From the NCBI GenBank assembly GCA_025765615.1, contig JAIVFJ010000005.1, forward strand, positions 558,001-622,000: a DNA stretch of 64,000 bases, written 5' to 3'. The notes beneath the pieces were generated by a model. The model searched no databases and had not been told where the DNA came from. It was given only the letters and a program-made list of their open reading frames with translations. How positions within the stretch are numbered: the stretch's first letter is position 1; every line of letters starts with the position of its first letter. A program made the translations under genes and the position numbers. Shown piece by piece: positions 44,570 to 56,700 of this stretch. The DNA comes from Zopfochytrium polystomum. Taxonomy: Eukaryota > Chytridiomycota > Chytridiomycetes > Chytridiales > Chytridiaceae.

Positions 44570-47500
44570 ATGGCGTCCTCGGGTCGCAGAAAGAGATTAG
44601 ACCCCATCTCTGCCGCCGGCGGCGCGGTTGGCGGCGCCCCGTCATCATCATCCTCCTCCTCGTCGTCTTCTTCCACCTCTTCTTCGGGCCACAGTCCCAC
44701 GCCGGCGGGAATGGGCGTCGGCGGCACGAGAGGCTCTCGACTTCGCGCATCGGCTGGTGCCGGATCGGGCGTCGTCGCTGGAGCCACCAGCGGTGGGACC
44801 GGAAGCGACGATGGGCTGCGCCGATCCGTCGAGGTTGAGCTTTCCCGTCGCCGTGCCAGCTCGTCGTCGGCAACCCACTCTCCCCTCGATCAGCGCTCTG
44901 GCGCTGCAAGCCCGAGCGCGGGGCAGCACCATCGGCGATCGAAGCCAAGAAAGGGGACTGTTGCATCTATGAACCCGACTCCTGCTGTTGCAGTGCACGA
45001 ATCCGCCAGAGTCCTAGAGGTCAGGCGGTCTCCTTTGCCCCACAGTACCGATTAGGGCTCATGCACTTTAGCGTGACCTCCTTTTCTTGCTTCACTGCAT
45101 GCAACCAACATGTCCCCTACCTACCCTTTTTATTTCCCTTCCTCATCCTCTGCACATCCAGGCCGCTGCCTACATGGCCGCCAAACGAGTCGACGCCGTG
45201 CTGATCGTCGATTCCGAGGGCCACCTGTCTGGCATCCTGACCGATCGTGACGTGTCCTTTCGGGTGGTCGCCGAGAGCCTGGACCCCCGCACGACGACCG
45301 TGTCGGCGGTCATGACACAAAACCCCGTCAGCGTGGTCACCTCCGGTTCCGCGCTCGACGCCCTAAACCGCATGGTCGCAGGCCACTTTCGACACGTCCC
45401 CGTCATCGAGGGCGGCAGCGGCGGCGACGACGATGACGCGGCCGCTGGTGGGGGGGGTGGCGTGGTCGGAGTACTGGACATCACAAAGTGCTTGCATGAT
45501 GCGCTGGAGCGCCTCGAGCGGGCGCAGGAAATGCAGCGGCGGACCGTGGCGGACGATGAGGCCGCCGCCGCCGCAGCTTTCGCGGCCTCATCGTCATCAG
45601 CATCGTCGTCGTCTGCGGGCGGTGGCGCCCCCTCGAGAACACACCTGGCCGACCTCTTCCGGGTGCAGCTGGCGGGTCCCGACCTGCGCAGCCTCCTCGC
45701 AGTCGAGACAGCGCCCCCGCCGGTCGTTGGCGTTCACGACACGGTGCTGGAGGCTGCGCGGCGGATGAAAGCAGGGCGGGAAACCGCCGCTCTGGTCTTT
45801 GACGTTACTCCCGCCGGCCAGTATGGTGGCCTCGCCGGAATCTTTACGTCCAAGGATATCGTGCTGCGGGTGCTCGTCGCGGGATTGGATCCTGCGGCTA
45901 CCGCCGTGTCAAGGTGGGTGGCGCTTCGATTCGTTCCCCGTTTGACCCTCCTTTCCGTATACCGGCGCTAACTCGTGTTTGCGCAATTCACCCTCGATTT
46001 CATTATTGAAACCTCATTCCTCGGCTGACAGAGTGATGACTCCTCATCCGGACTGTGTGTACCCCGATACCTCAGTACTTGCAGCCCTGAGAAAAATGCA
46101 TGGTAGGCCACGATGGTTAGTGAGGAGCTCGCTTCGATGTTTTGAACCTGTTCCTTTTCTTTGCCATTTCACAGCTGGCAGATACCTTCACCTTCCGGTG
46201 AGATCTTTCGCAGATCCCGCACTGGAGTTTGTGGCAGTTTTAACTTATTTTCGAGCAGGTCGTGGACCACAGTGGAATGGTGGAGGGACTCGTCGATGTT
46301 CTCAAGCTCACTTACTCTACACTCGCACAGGTGCGTTGTGTCTCCCTGTAGCAGTGTTAAGTGAATTTCCAAGGCTGAGCTTCGATTCTTTCCCAGCTGA
46401 ACTCGCTCCGCGTGGAAACGGGAGAATCCCCCTTCTGGAACAGGTTCTGGGAGGCCGCGTTATCGGCAGACTTTTCGGGATCCGAGGCGGACAGCGGGCT
46501 ATCGCAAGGGCGTACCCGCCATTCGCGGCTGCGCGGGTCCGCCGCACCGCAGCAAGGTAACCCGGCCGGCCAACAGTCGCTTCAAGCGCTTCGAAATTTA
46601 GCTGCCTCCCCGTCTGCTTCCTCATTAGATGGATCTGTTATATACCCCGAAGACTCCGCATCCCGAGTTAGCCTGAGCGCACCGCAACCCTCAACAACCA
46701 CCGCGACCCACCAGCAAGCCCCCTCCAATCCAAGGGACGCCCACCAGCGCCTTGCAGGAAGCACACCGGGCGGCACTCCTCCACCGGTTCCATCTGTCGC
46801 ACTTCCTGCCGAAGGTTCTTTGCCGTTCACCTTCAAGTTGCGAGACGTCGAGTCTGGAAAAGTCCACCGGCTTACCTCTCCCGGCGACCGCCTCCAGCTT
46901 CTGCGCGAGGCTGTCACCTCGCGCCTCAAGAAGCGCGTCCCACTTTCCTCGGCCCCAAGAAGCAATGAGAGCGCACGCGATGACGAACTCGTCGAACTTT
47001 CGTACATTGACGACGAGGGCGACTTTGTCCACATGCAGACCGACGACGACCTTGTTCAGGCTGTCAGCATGGCCAAGGCCTGCGGCTGGGCCCGCCTCCT
47101 GCTGGTCCTCGACTCACAGCGCGCCCTCATCGCGGACAATTCAACCTCGCTGTCCGGCACAGGGACCGGGCCGTCGTCGTCGTTCCACGCTTCTGCCGCC
47201 GCTGTGACGCCGTCGATGTCCTCGTCGACAGTGACGGCGGCGGCAGGCATAGGTGCGGTGTCATTGCAGTCGCTGCCTCTGCCGCCGGCAACCCCACCGG
47301 TGGCAGGAGCGTCCGTCGGCAACAAGAACGGCCTGGCTCGGGCGGCGGTAGGAGGCCGCGAGGGGTCGTCCCTTGTGCAGTCGGACGGCGGCAGCTTTTC
47401 CGACGGGGCTGCCGGCGGCGTCGGAGTCGGGGTCGTCCTAACCGCAACGCCGCGCGATGTTGACATTGGCAAGTGTTCGGGCGGTAGCGGTGGCGGCGAG

Positions 47501-47638
47501 GTGTTGCTTGCGACGGTGCCGCTTGCACCAGCGAGGCGGCGGGGGTGGGAGAGCCGGGACGTTATCGCGCCGATCCTGGTCGGATCGGCTGTTGCGCTGG
47601 TGGTCGCGTTCATTCTGGGTCGAAGCACGAAAACGTGA
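44570..47638 (+). CDS. CBS-PB1 protein: four CBS domains, PB1 and C-terminal membrane anchor
   Basis: Exons 44570-45019, 45162-45913, 46032-46102, 46175-46197 (23 nt), 46259-46330 and 46397-47638 give 869 aa. Residues 1-130 are Ser/Gly-rich. CBS1 spans the first junction (ESARVLE/AAAYMAAKRVDAVLIVD ... GILTDRDV). CBS2 is VMTQNPVSVVTSGSALDALN, CBS3 VVGVHDTVLEAARRMKAG with GIFTSKDIVLRV, and CBS4 VMTPHPDCVYPDTSVLAALR through YLHLP/VVDHSGMVEGLVDV. PB1 lies at ~600-690 (PFTFKLRDVESGKVHRL, YIDDEGDFVHMQTDDDL). The last 26 residues form a tail anchor (APILVGSAVALVVAFIL). CBS pairs usually bind adenosine ligands; the order CBS-CBS-PB1 is a known fungal arrangement whose ligand is not established here. 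The first donor (GTCAGG) is unusual but supported by phase and CBS continuity. Confidence 0.9.
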
Positions 47639-47766
47639 TTTCAACGCTCCCCCTTATCAAAACAAAGTGCGGGAATAAAACGGAACCCCTCATCAAGACA
47701 TTCGACGCCCGTTTATGAATACCCCCAGAACAGCCACCCCCCTTCCCCCGTCTCCTCTTTAATTAT

Positions 47767-50700
47767 TCAGGCGCCCACAACGACGGCGCCGAGGCTCTTC
47801 AAAAACGCGGCGGTCCGCTGGGCCTCCACCGCCCGCAGCTTCCTCACAAAGTCGTCCAGCGCCACCAGCCGCACGCCTTGGTCGATCGCGGCCCCCGGAC
47901 CCCCCTCCCCGACCGCCACCGCCGCGGCCTCGCGCTTCGCCGCCAGCCGCCATCCCTCCTCCAGCGCGGCGTAGCACAGCGCAAACGGCCCCTCGGCGCC
48001 GACCCGCAGCACCACCCGCCGCGAGCGCAGGGCCGCCTCCAGCTCCCTGACCTTGCCGCGCAGCTGTGTCGCCTCCGCCGCCCGCGCCGCCGCCGGCATT
48101 CGGCTGATCTTGCTCGTGGACTTGACCGCCGCCACCGCCGCCGCGGCCGACGCCGAGCCCGCAGCGTCCACGGCGGCTACGGCTCCGGCACCAGCCGCGG
48201 CCGTCGCAGCGCGTCCCCTCGCGCCCCTCCGCGCCCCTCCCGCCGCCGCGTCCTCCGCGCGCGGGTGGTGGTCGCCCAAAAGCGCCGCGATCCGCGCCCG
48301 CGCCTCCTCCCGCTCGCGCCACGCCGCCTTCCGCTCGCCCGTCTCGATGCGTTCCCAGTGGTGCGCGATGCGCTGCGGGTCCAGCACCTCGGCGACAAAG
48401 AACGCCTCCAGCTCCGCGACGGGGTCGCCTGCGGCTGCGACGGGCCGCGGCGGCGGTGCGTCCGCTCCGCCGCTGCCGCCGTCGCCCGACTTGCTCGCCG
48501 CCGCCGCCGCCGCCGGCGGCGGCGCGGCCTGGAAGAGCTGCGCGCCCATTGCGTACACGACCCACGCGACGGACGCGCGCGGCGTCAGCACGTCGCGGAG
48601 CTCAAAGGTCTTGAGCGAGCGGATCGACGGCGGCCGCTGCACGGCTGCTGCCGCCGCAGCGTCGTCGTCGCCGTGGCCGTCGTCGTCTCGCGGGGCAGCA
48701 GCGTCCGCCGTCAGGCCCGCGACGAACCCGTCGGGAAGGATGCGCGGCGGGTCGGCCCCGACGAGGAGGTCCTCCTGCAGAAACAGCGACGCGAATGGAT
48801 CCCCGGCGCCGCCGCTGCCGTTGCCACTGCCGCCGCCGCCGCCCCTTCCGCCGCCGCCGCCGCTCCCGCCGCCGGCCGCAATCTTGAACGCCTTCAGCTC
48901 GGTGTAGGCTCTCAGGCAGCTGGGGACGTCTTCGATGCTCGAGTACGCGTGGACGAGCTGGATCAACGAGCGCTGTCCCAGCGGCCGGTCGTGCTCGGCC
49001 TCCGCCTCTGCCGCGGCCGCCGCGGCCGCCGAGGGTTGGGCCATCAGACCGTTTCGCACGCGCTTGTGGACGTTGTCGAGGATCCAAGTGGCGGCGGCGC
49101 GCTTCGCTTCCGCGCGCGGATGCCGATCGTGCCGGTTCCCGCGAAGGCGGGTCGTCACGAAGCTGCGGAGCACGGTTTCGACCTGAACGTCGGACGTTGG
49201 GATGTGGTGTTTGCGCATCGTTTGGTAGGTCAACAGCACGTTTTCGTGGAGGCCGCTCTTGTTCTGAGCCACGAGGAGCGTGTTGTAGACGATCCTAGGT
49301 GGAAAGGAGGAGACGTGGGGGGTAAGAAACCGTCGCCCGAGGGGAGGAGCACGCGTCAGTGAAACACAGACGAAAGCCCAGGAAAAGAGAAGCCGAGCTT
49401 ACACTGTCGGCAGTACTCCGTTCGACGCCATGTCGTCGGCGATTCGCAACACCGCGTTGTGCGTCCCCAGCCGATAGTACGCGACAATCAGTCCCTCGTA
49501 AACGGCTTGTCGGTCCGGGCCATCGAGGAACTTTATCAGCGACGTGTGCACGCGCAGCACCAACTGGAAATCGCCCCAAATCGAAAAGGCGTGAAGAAAG
49601 CCGAGCATCGTCTTTGCAGAGTGGTGGATCTCCAAGTCGCCCATGTCTCTCAAAAGCTGCTCGGTCGCGCTGGCCGCGTCAAAGTACTCCACGAGGGCAC
49701 CCGCCTTCTCTCGGACGAGAAGTCCGGTCCGCAGGTCCGGGGGGTCGAGGACCTGGAGCGGCGCAGACCGGCAGCCGATTTCTGCCTTGGTGACGGGAGG
49801 GAGTTCGACTTTCTGCCGCTTCCAGTAGCGCGGGTCTCCGCCAAACACCAGCACGCTCAACAAGGTTTTCGCGGATTCATCGTTCATCAGCTTCAAGTTT
49901 GGGGTGACCGTTTTTTGCTTGGGCGAAGAGACGGGAATGGCGCCGCGGATCGAGGCGACGACAAAGCGGTGAACGGCCACCGCCTGTTTGGGATCAAGCA
50001 GAAAACCCCGGTACAGGGCTTTGTACATGGTCACGTCGGGATGCCGGCCCGACTTTTTCATGTCAACAAGGAAGCGAGTGGCTCGAACGGGCAAGTACTC
50101 GAGACGCTTGAAGGCCTCTTCGCTCGACAGCAGCTTAGAGGGTGCAGGGAGCCTGCATGGCAGGGCGGCGTGAATGGCGGCGCGCAGGATTTCGTTCCAG
50201 TGGTGCGGTCGAAACGAGACCAGCGACTCGGGGTGCGTTTTTGTGAGCGCTCTGTACAGCAGCCACACCGTCTCTCCAGGTATGCCGCGCAAGTACGGAG
50301 GGCCTCGCTCCACCGTGCGGCCGGCCAGTGCGGGAATGGTCGGCGCGAGCAAGTCCACCAGATGCTGCGGGGGCACCGGTGTTCCCTGCTGGATAGCCTC
50401 CAAAAGGCTCTTTGCACGATCGCGTCGCTCGAGTTGCTCCTCTGTCAACGCGCCGTCCGGCTGATGGGCGCGCACAAAATCCACGTCCAGGTCGGCGTAC
50501 CACGGCGCCGTCGCGTAGGTTGGCGCGGCCATCCGAGCCGAGATGTTTCCGCTGCCGGACTGCGAGCTCGGAACGTCCATCATGCGCCTCGGGTCGTGCG
50601 GCGTTGTCGCCCGATGCCCCCGCTTCTTAAAGTACGAGTCTTTCGCCAGAGACCGCAGCAGATTGAGGAGGTTCACGGCTTCGGCGCCGGCCGAGGACGG

Positions 50701-51246
50701 CTCAAGCGGAGACCGCAGGAGCTCGAGCGTGCGCTCCCAGCGATGATCGCGGGCGACGGCGCCGCCGCCGTGAGGGGCGCCGTCGTCGCTTCTCGCATCG
50801 GGAATCGGAGCGATGTCGCTCGCTTCGGAAGGATCGCCGGGGTCTGATTGCGGTGGCGGGGGGGCGACGGTCCGCTCGACCGATGCGGACGAGGACTGGC
50901 AACGCACGTCGGCGAGCTGTGATCGCCGACACGGCGGCCAGCGCACCGTACCGTTCCTCGACGAGTCGTGGCGAGCCCCGCGTCCCGCCGCGGACAATAA
51001 CAGGCCAGACGCGATCGACGCAAGCGAGAGCGCGGAACTCCCTCTGTGGAAATTCCTGCGAAACGAGGGTGCGGGTGCGGGGATCGGCGGTCGAAAGGTC
51101 CTGGAGCTCCGGAGAGGGAGAAGCGAGGCGGCTGCGGCTTCGGCTGACGGCGGGAGCAATGGCCGCGAGTCTGTTGCTGCGGCGCGCCGCGGCTGCGGTC
51201 GGGATCGCTTGTTCACGATCGGGCCGCGCCGGCCGACGCACAGCAT
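47767..51246 (-). CDS. Pentatricopeptide-repeat (PPR) protein, probably mitochondrial
   Basis: Exons 51246-49403 and 49294-47767 (intron GTAAGC...CCTAG, phase 2) give 1123 aa. PPR-type helical pairs run across the intron: YEGLIVAYYRLGTHNAVLRI, DDMASNGVLPTV/IVYNTLL, QNKSGLHENVLLTYQTMRK and VQVETVLRSF. Other candidate repeats include PDVTMYKALYRGFLLDPKQA. The N-terminus is rich in Arg, Ser and Ala and poor in acids (MLCVGRRGPIVNKRSRPQ), consistent with mitochondrial import. PPR proteins bind organellar RNA for processing or translation; the target here is unknown. The C-terminal half contains long Ala and Gly runs. Its 3' end lies 128 bp from the convergent CBS-PB1 gene. A long opposite-strand open frame over exon 2 is a GC-content shadow. 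Confidence 0.75.
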
Positions 51247-51859
51247 GGCGTGTTAATGAATGAACGCGCCGCAGAGGAGGAGGCAGTCTGTTTGTTTGAT
51301 TGATTGATCGAACGGTACCTTTCACGTCGAGTGGTAGTGGGTGGCAGAGGGTGGCAGTGGGTGGTGGTGGTGGTGGTGGTGGTGGTGGTGGTGGTGGGTA
51401 GTGAGTGGGTAGTGAGTGGGTGGTGGTGGATTTTCTTGTGGTGCTGAGGCAGATCTTGTCGGTTCTGTAATATTTTACTGTGCAGAGATGCCAGCAGAGC
51501 AGCACGCTTCGGGTAATGTTGAGTGAGTGAACGGGCCACTGACGACGGCGCGTTGTGCTGCTGGCTGTGGAAGGAAGGAGCTGTGACGAAGAACGTGTGT
51601 GTCTGTCTGTTTGGTCTCTCTGTCTCTCTCTGTCTCTCTCTCTCCTTCTCTCTCTGTCGCTCTCTCTCCGTCTCTCTCTCCCGGCCACCCTGCCAACGGA
51701 CATGTCACCAACAAAAGCAGTCATTCACGTCGGCCGTGTCTGTCCGAAAAACCAAAAAAAATTACAGAAACACAAAAACGTCCATGACATGGGCGGTTTG
51801 GTTGCTGCTTGTGAGAGACTGTTCTTGAACCATTGAGAACATTCTCGAAACAAACCCGT

Positions 51860-51901
<42 letters not shown>

Positions 51902-52093
51902 AAGCAGACAAGCCTGCTCTGTCTGTCTATCTGTCTGTCGGTCTGTCGCCACCCTCCGCAACGTGTAGGCAATAAAAAGAGAGACGACGCGGTTGTCACT
52001 CATCAGTCCCAACGAAACCTTTTCTGCAGTCCATCGTCACACTCACTCTCACGCACTCACACACTCAAGCACTTACACACACACACACACACA

Positions 52094-52134
<41 letters not shown>

Positions 52135-52181
52135 CGACTCACCACACTCAACACTCTCACTCTATCTAACTCACACACGCA
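51247..52181. promoter_or_regulatory. Divergent promoter region, PPR protein / SIS1
   Basis: 935 bp with (GGT)n at about 51361-51396, CT/TCTG tracts at 51600-51690, (CA)n at 51860-51893 and 52077-52095, and (CT)n to about 52129. A heat-shock element is listed separately. Confidence 0.5.
51822..51849 (+). promoter_or_regulatory. Heat-shock element upstream of SIS1
   Basis: GAA(ca)TTC(tc)GAA at 51837-51849 is a perfect three-unit HSF site, preceded by TTC(tt)GAA at 51822-51829. It lies about 330 bp before the SIS1 ATG, in the divergent promoter. Confidence 0.65.
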
Positions 52182-53514
52182 ATGAGCTCTTCGTCGAAAC
52201 GCTCCTACTACGACATCCTGGGCGTCCCAAAGTCGGCAGACGACGAAGAAATAAAGGTGAGGTCGCCGAAACGCCTATTGCTGTTGTTTGTGTTTTGTTT
52301 GTTTCTTTGCTTGGTTGGCTTCGGACGGACCTAATCCCCGCATTGTTCCCAAAATTGCAGAAAGCGTACCGGAAACTGGCGCTGAAATGGCACCCTGATC
52401 GGAATCCAAACAGAAAGGAGCTCGCGGACCAGAAATTCAAAGAGCTTGCTGGTACGTTGTCGATGCGTGTAGCTTTCTGCGCAGACCGCACAAAAGACCT
52501 TATCGCTCACCGCACTTTCACGCAGAGGCGTACGAAGTTCTCTCTGACAAGAACAAGCGTGCCGTTTACGACCAGTACGGGGAGGAAGGCCTCAAGGGGG
52601 TCCCAACCGACGGTGGGTCGGCGGGCTTCTCTGGCGCCGGCTTCCCTCCCGGATTCAACTTTTCGAGCTTTGGCGGACCCGGTCAGACCTTTGCTTTCTC
52701 CTCTGGCGGAGGAGGAGCTGGATTCCGCCCTTCCTCAGCCGAAGAGATCTTTGCTCGCTTCTTTGGCGGGAAGAGCCCATTCTCCATGGACGTGGACATG
52801 GACGACGATGATCGGTCAGGAGGTGGCTTCCGGTCCTCGTCTGGAATGCCCGGCAGCTTTCCCTTCGCATCCGGCGGGATGGGCGGGATGGGCGGAATGG
52901 GTGGAATGGGCGGAATGGGGTCCCCAGGCCGAGGATCGGGAGGCTCTCCAAGCACGGTCAAGCGGCAGCTGCCCGTCACACTTGAGGACTTGTACAAGGG
53001 CGCAACGAAGAAACTCAAGGTTACCCGGAAGATATATGACGGTGCGACCGGTCGCGCAGTGCAGACGGAGAAGATACTGGAGATAAGCATCAAGCCTGGA
53101 TGGAAGGCGGGCACCAAGATAAAATACCCTGGCGAAGGCGATGAGTTGCCGCCGGAATCAGGCGGAGGTGTTCAAGACCTCGAGTTTGTTATCGAGGAGA
53201 AGCCCCACCCTCGATTCAAACGGGACGGCGATCACTTGAAGATGGACTTGGAGATCGACCTCGTCGAAGCTCTAACGGGGTTCAGCCGGCGATTTGAGAC
53301 GCTGGACGGGCGGACCCTTGAGGTGAAGGGGGCGTCGGGGCGGGAGGTGGTGAAACCGGGAGACGTCATCACGGTCGCAGGGGAGGGGTTCCCGATCTCG
53401 AGGCTGCCCGGCAAGAAGGGAGACTTGCAGATATCAGTGAGGGTCAAGTTCCCGTCCGGTTTGAGTGACGGTCAGAAGGGGGCGATCAAAAGGGCACTAA
53501 GCGGAAACTTGTAG
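52182..53514 (+). CDS. SIS1: SIS1/DNAJB1-type Hsp40 co-chaperone
   Basis: Exons 52182-52256, 52361-52451 and 52526-53514 give 384 aa. The J-domain (residues ~8-72) carries HPD at 36-38 ([15 protein letters not shown]), the motif that stimulates Hsp70 ATPase. A Gly/Phe-rich region follows ([12 protein letters not shown]), then a Gly/Met repeat of GGM units (~residues 225-240). C-terminal substrate-binding domains follow, with [38 protein letters not shown] and [16 protein letters not shown]. There is no CxxCxGxG zinc region, which makes it type II (B-class). A heat-shock element lies upstream. The Sis1-like Gly/Met segment supports Sis1 over Ydj1 or other J-proteins. Confidence 0.93.
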
Positions 53515-53724
53515 AGAGAGATAGCATCGGCGTCATAACACATTGTCACGCAGTACCTGGATCGAGTACCCGACGACGTTTTGTTTTTTTTTTATGCTTT
53601 GGTTTCCTTTTTTTCTGTATAAAAATATAAATAAACCGTAAAAAAGGGCACGTGGAGCCAACCAAGCACACACCACACACACACGCACACACAAAAATCC
53701 AAACACACCCACACCATAAATAAG

Positions 53725-56700
53725 ATGTTCTCGACCCTCCAAAGCCGGCTGAACAAGGCCGTCTCGGCGTCAAGGGATAGCTTTGCGTCACTGCAAGGGT
53801 CGTCGGTCCTCGGCTCGTTCCGCGGTGCGGCAACGGGCACGCCGCCGCCGGGCTCGAGCACTGCCAGCAGCAGCAGCAGCACCAACGGGAGCAGCAGTAA
53901 CCCACACTCCGCTTTCGCCACCCCTCGCCACTCAGCCGTCGATCTGCTGGAGCCCCCAGATGGCCTCATAGATCCTGACCTTCTGATCCAGCCATCGCCC
54001 GCACGATCGTCCATCTCCACCACCGCCAACAGCAGCAACAACAACACCCCACAGCTGCAGAACCCGCCTGTATCGACCCTTCTTGCTGGCGCTTCAGCAT
54101 TCACCTCGGGCTTTCTCAAGGGCCGTCCGCCAGCCGGATCCAGGGACACTGCATCAGACAAACCGGACGCTCCGCTCTTCTCTTTGGACGACGACGATGG
54201 GCAGCACGAGGCACTGCTGAAGGACTCGGGCGATGAGAGCCCTGGTGCACTCCAAGTTTCGGCGGAACTCGTCTCGATCGTTGTTTCAGGCGAAGCTATG
54301 GACATCTCGAAGGAGGACTTGGGGGACCGTCTGACACGATTGCGTCGTTTTGAGTCCAAATATCCAGGTATGGGGTGGTGGTCACGTTGTGTGTTGCTCA
54401 ACCTTCTCACGGTCTGGGTCGGCGGTAGAACTTGCGCAAGCGTACCAGTCTGTTCATCAAAGGATTACCGCAATCGACAGTGTCGTCAGACAAAACACTT
54501 CGATCGTCGCCGACCTGCGCAGTACTTCAGGTGTCGATGCTCTGGCCCTGCATCTATCTGAATCGAAAGCAAAGGCCAAGGTTACCCTCGTGGCCTGCAT
54601 GCTCACTTTTTCTGACGCCCCCCTCTCAGGACCTCAGCGACGAAGTGGGGAAACTTCGCCGCCAGCTAGCTGAATTGAAGGAGGTGCAACAACTGGAGAC
54701 AGCTTCCAAAGCAGAGATGTTTCAATCGATGCAGGCTCAGCTGGCTGCAAAGGACGAGGTACCTTCTTGGCCAGCCATGTTTGATAGGTCTGACTTCTTT
54801 TAAAAGGAAATCAAACAGCTTCGAAGCTCCTCCTCCGAGATGCCACCAACAGCGACACTGATACCGATCGGCTCACTCACCGACTCTCACGATCACGACA
54901 ATAACATTATTACGGTCAAGCTGAAACTGAAGGAGCTTCAGCACTCTTTAAGAGCGATTACTGCAGAGCGTGATCAGGCGCTTGCGCGGAATCGGGAACT
55001 TTCTATTCAATTAAGCGGACAAAGCAGCACAAAATCGCTTGCTTCACCCTCCGATGTTTTGGTTGATTTGGGACTAAATGAACCTCATAGCCCTTTGCTT
55101 CTATCACCCCCCCATTCCCACGTCGCCTCCGTCTCAGCCTGGCAACTTGATAACTGTGGCTCGACTTCAATCCGAGCTCGATCAAGCAAAATCGAAATTA
55201 CAGGATGAATCGGCTCGTTCGAGGGACCTCGAAGTCGAGCTTCGCAAGGTCCAGACGCTCTTGTCCGAGGCGCGAGAAAACTCGAAACCAACATCTTCCA
55301 ATTCTATTATTCCACGCGGTATTAGGCAGGCTTTGCGTTCGGCGAGTGAAGGAGCGGGCGGTATTGCCAGCCTGATCCCAACTGCTGGAACATCCCTCTT
55401 CACCAGTCCCTCTTCCACCGCAGGCGCACTGCCAGTCACGAACCAGGAGCCCTCGTCGCTTTTTGACGTCAGTGAAAACGGTGCAGAGCTGTCTTCAGCG
55501 GAAGCAACAATGTTGGAGCAGTTGGAGGAGTTAGCGCAGCTCAAGACTGACTACGCAGAGGCCTCACGGCTCAACTCTGAGATGCAGTCTCGTATCCGAC
55601 TGTTGGAAACGGAAGTAATGAAGAAATCCGATGAGCTTCGAATCGCGCAAGAGAGCCTAGAGTCCCTCAAAATATCGTCCTCTCGAGCACTGGAAGACGC
55701 GACGGCTGCTCACATCGCGGGGATGAACTCCCTGGACCTTGAAATTCGTGAGCTGAAAGCGAAAATGGAAGCAAGTACCGTTCCGAAATCGGAGGAAGCC
55801 TCAGAAGCAGATCCAGACTCGATCGGTACAGTTGAGTCTTTAAAGCAGAAGAACGCCGCTCTGGAGGCAAGAGCAGAGGATCTCCAAAAGAGAGCCGAAA
55901 CTGCGGCGGCGGCTGCGAGAAAGGCTGGCGAGGCAGCGGCAACGAAAGTTATCGAAATGCAGGCTGTCGTGCGCGACGCGGTTGGGAAGCAGCAAGAAGC
56001 TGAGGCGCGCGCGGAGAAGGCAGACGGCATTCTTGCAGAAACTCTCTCCAAACTCGCTGCTGCAGAGACGGGACGGCAAGAGAACGCCAAGGCCTTGAAA
56101 CAGGCAGAGGAGGATGCGGCCGCTGCTGCGGAGAAGGTGAAGGCGGCAGAGGAGGCGAAAACCGAGGCACTGGCGAAGATGGACAAAGCCTACTCCATCA
56201 TCCGGAAAACCAAACAGGAGTTCGAAGCGAAAGTCAAGGAACTCGACAGCGCTAAACTCTCGTTGGAAGAAATGACAAAGAACCTGGAGGAAGTGGACAA
56301 GAAGTGGGTGGAGAAATACAATGCGCTGAACGACGATCTAGAAAGCAAGTCGGCGGAAGCCTCAGCCTTGACTTCCACGCTGGAGCTCCTCAAGAGCCAA
56401 ATGCGAGTCGTCGCGCTTCAGCGCGATGCTTCCAGGGAGGAGCTCTCTGAGCTTAAAAGGGAGGTCGAGTCATTGCACTCTGGCGCCACAAGCCCATTGA
56501 GAGTTCCTGCAGGGGGAAAGGAGCCGCTATCAAGATCCTCTCTAGAGTCTCGTTTACGGGTGGTGTTTGCGGAAGAAGCACAATTTACCGACGATCTCCC
56601 CGCTTCCGACGAAACGTCAGAATCGCAGACGTCCATTCCACCTCCTGGAAGCGGCAATCCCACTGATGGACACGAGGCTGAAGCTAAACGGCAGTTGGGA

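Noticed and set aside
47878..49362. 494-aa open frame on the + strand
   Set aside because: It lies exactly antisense to the PPR gene's second exon; the high GC content and Ala/Gly codons open the opposite strand. Its product is Arg-rich with no recognisable domain.
49459..50847. 462-aa + strand frame
   Set aside because: Antisense to the first exon of the PPR gene; its Arg/Gln/His-rich product has no conserved blocks.
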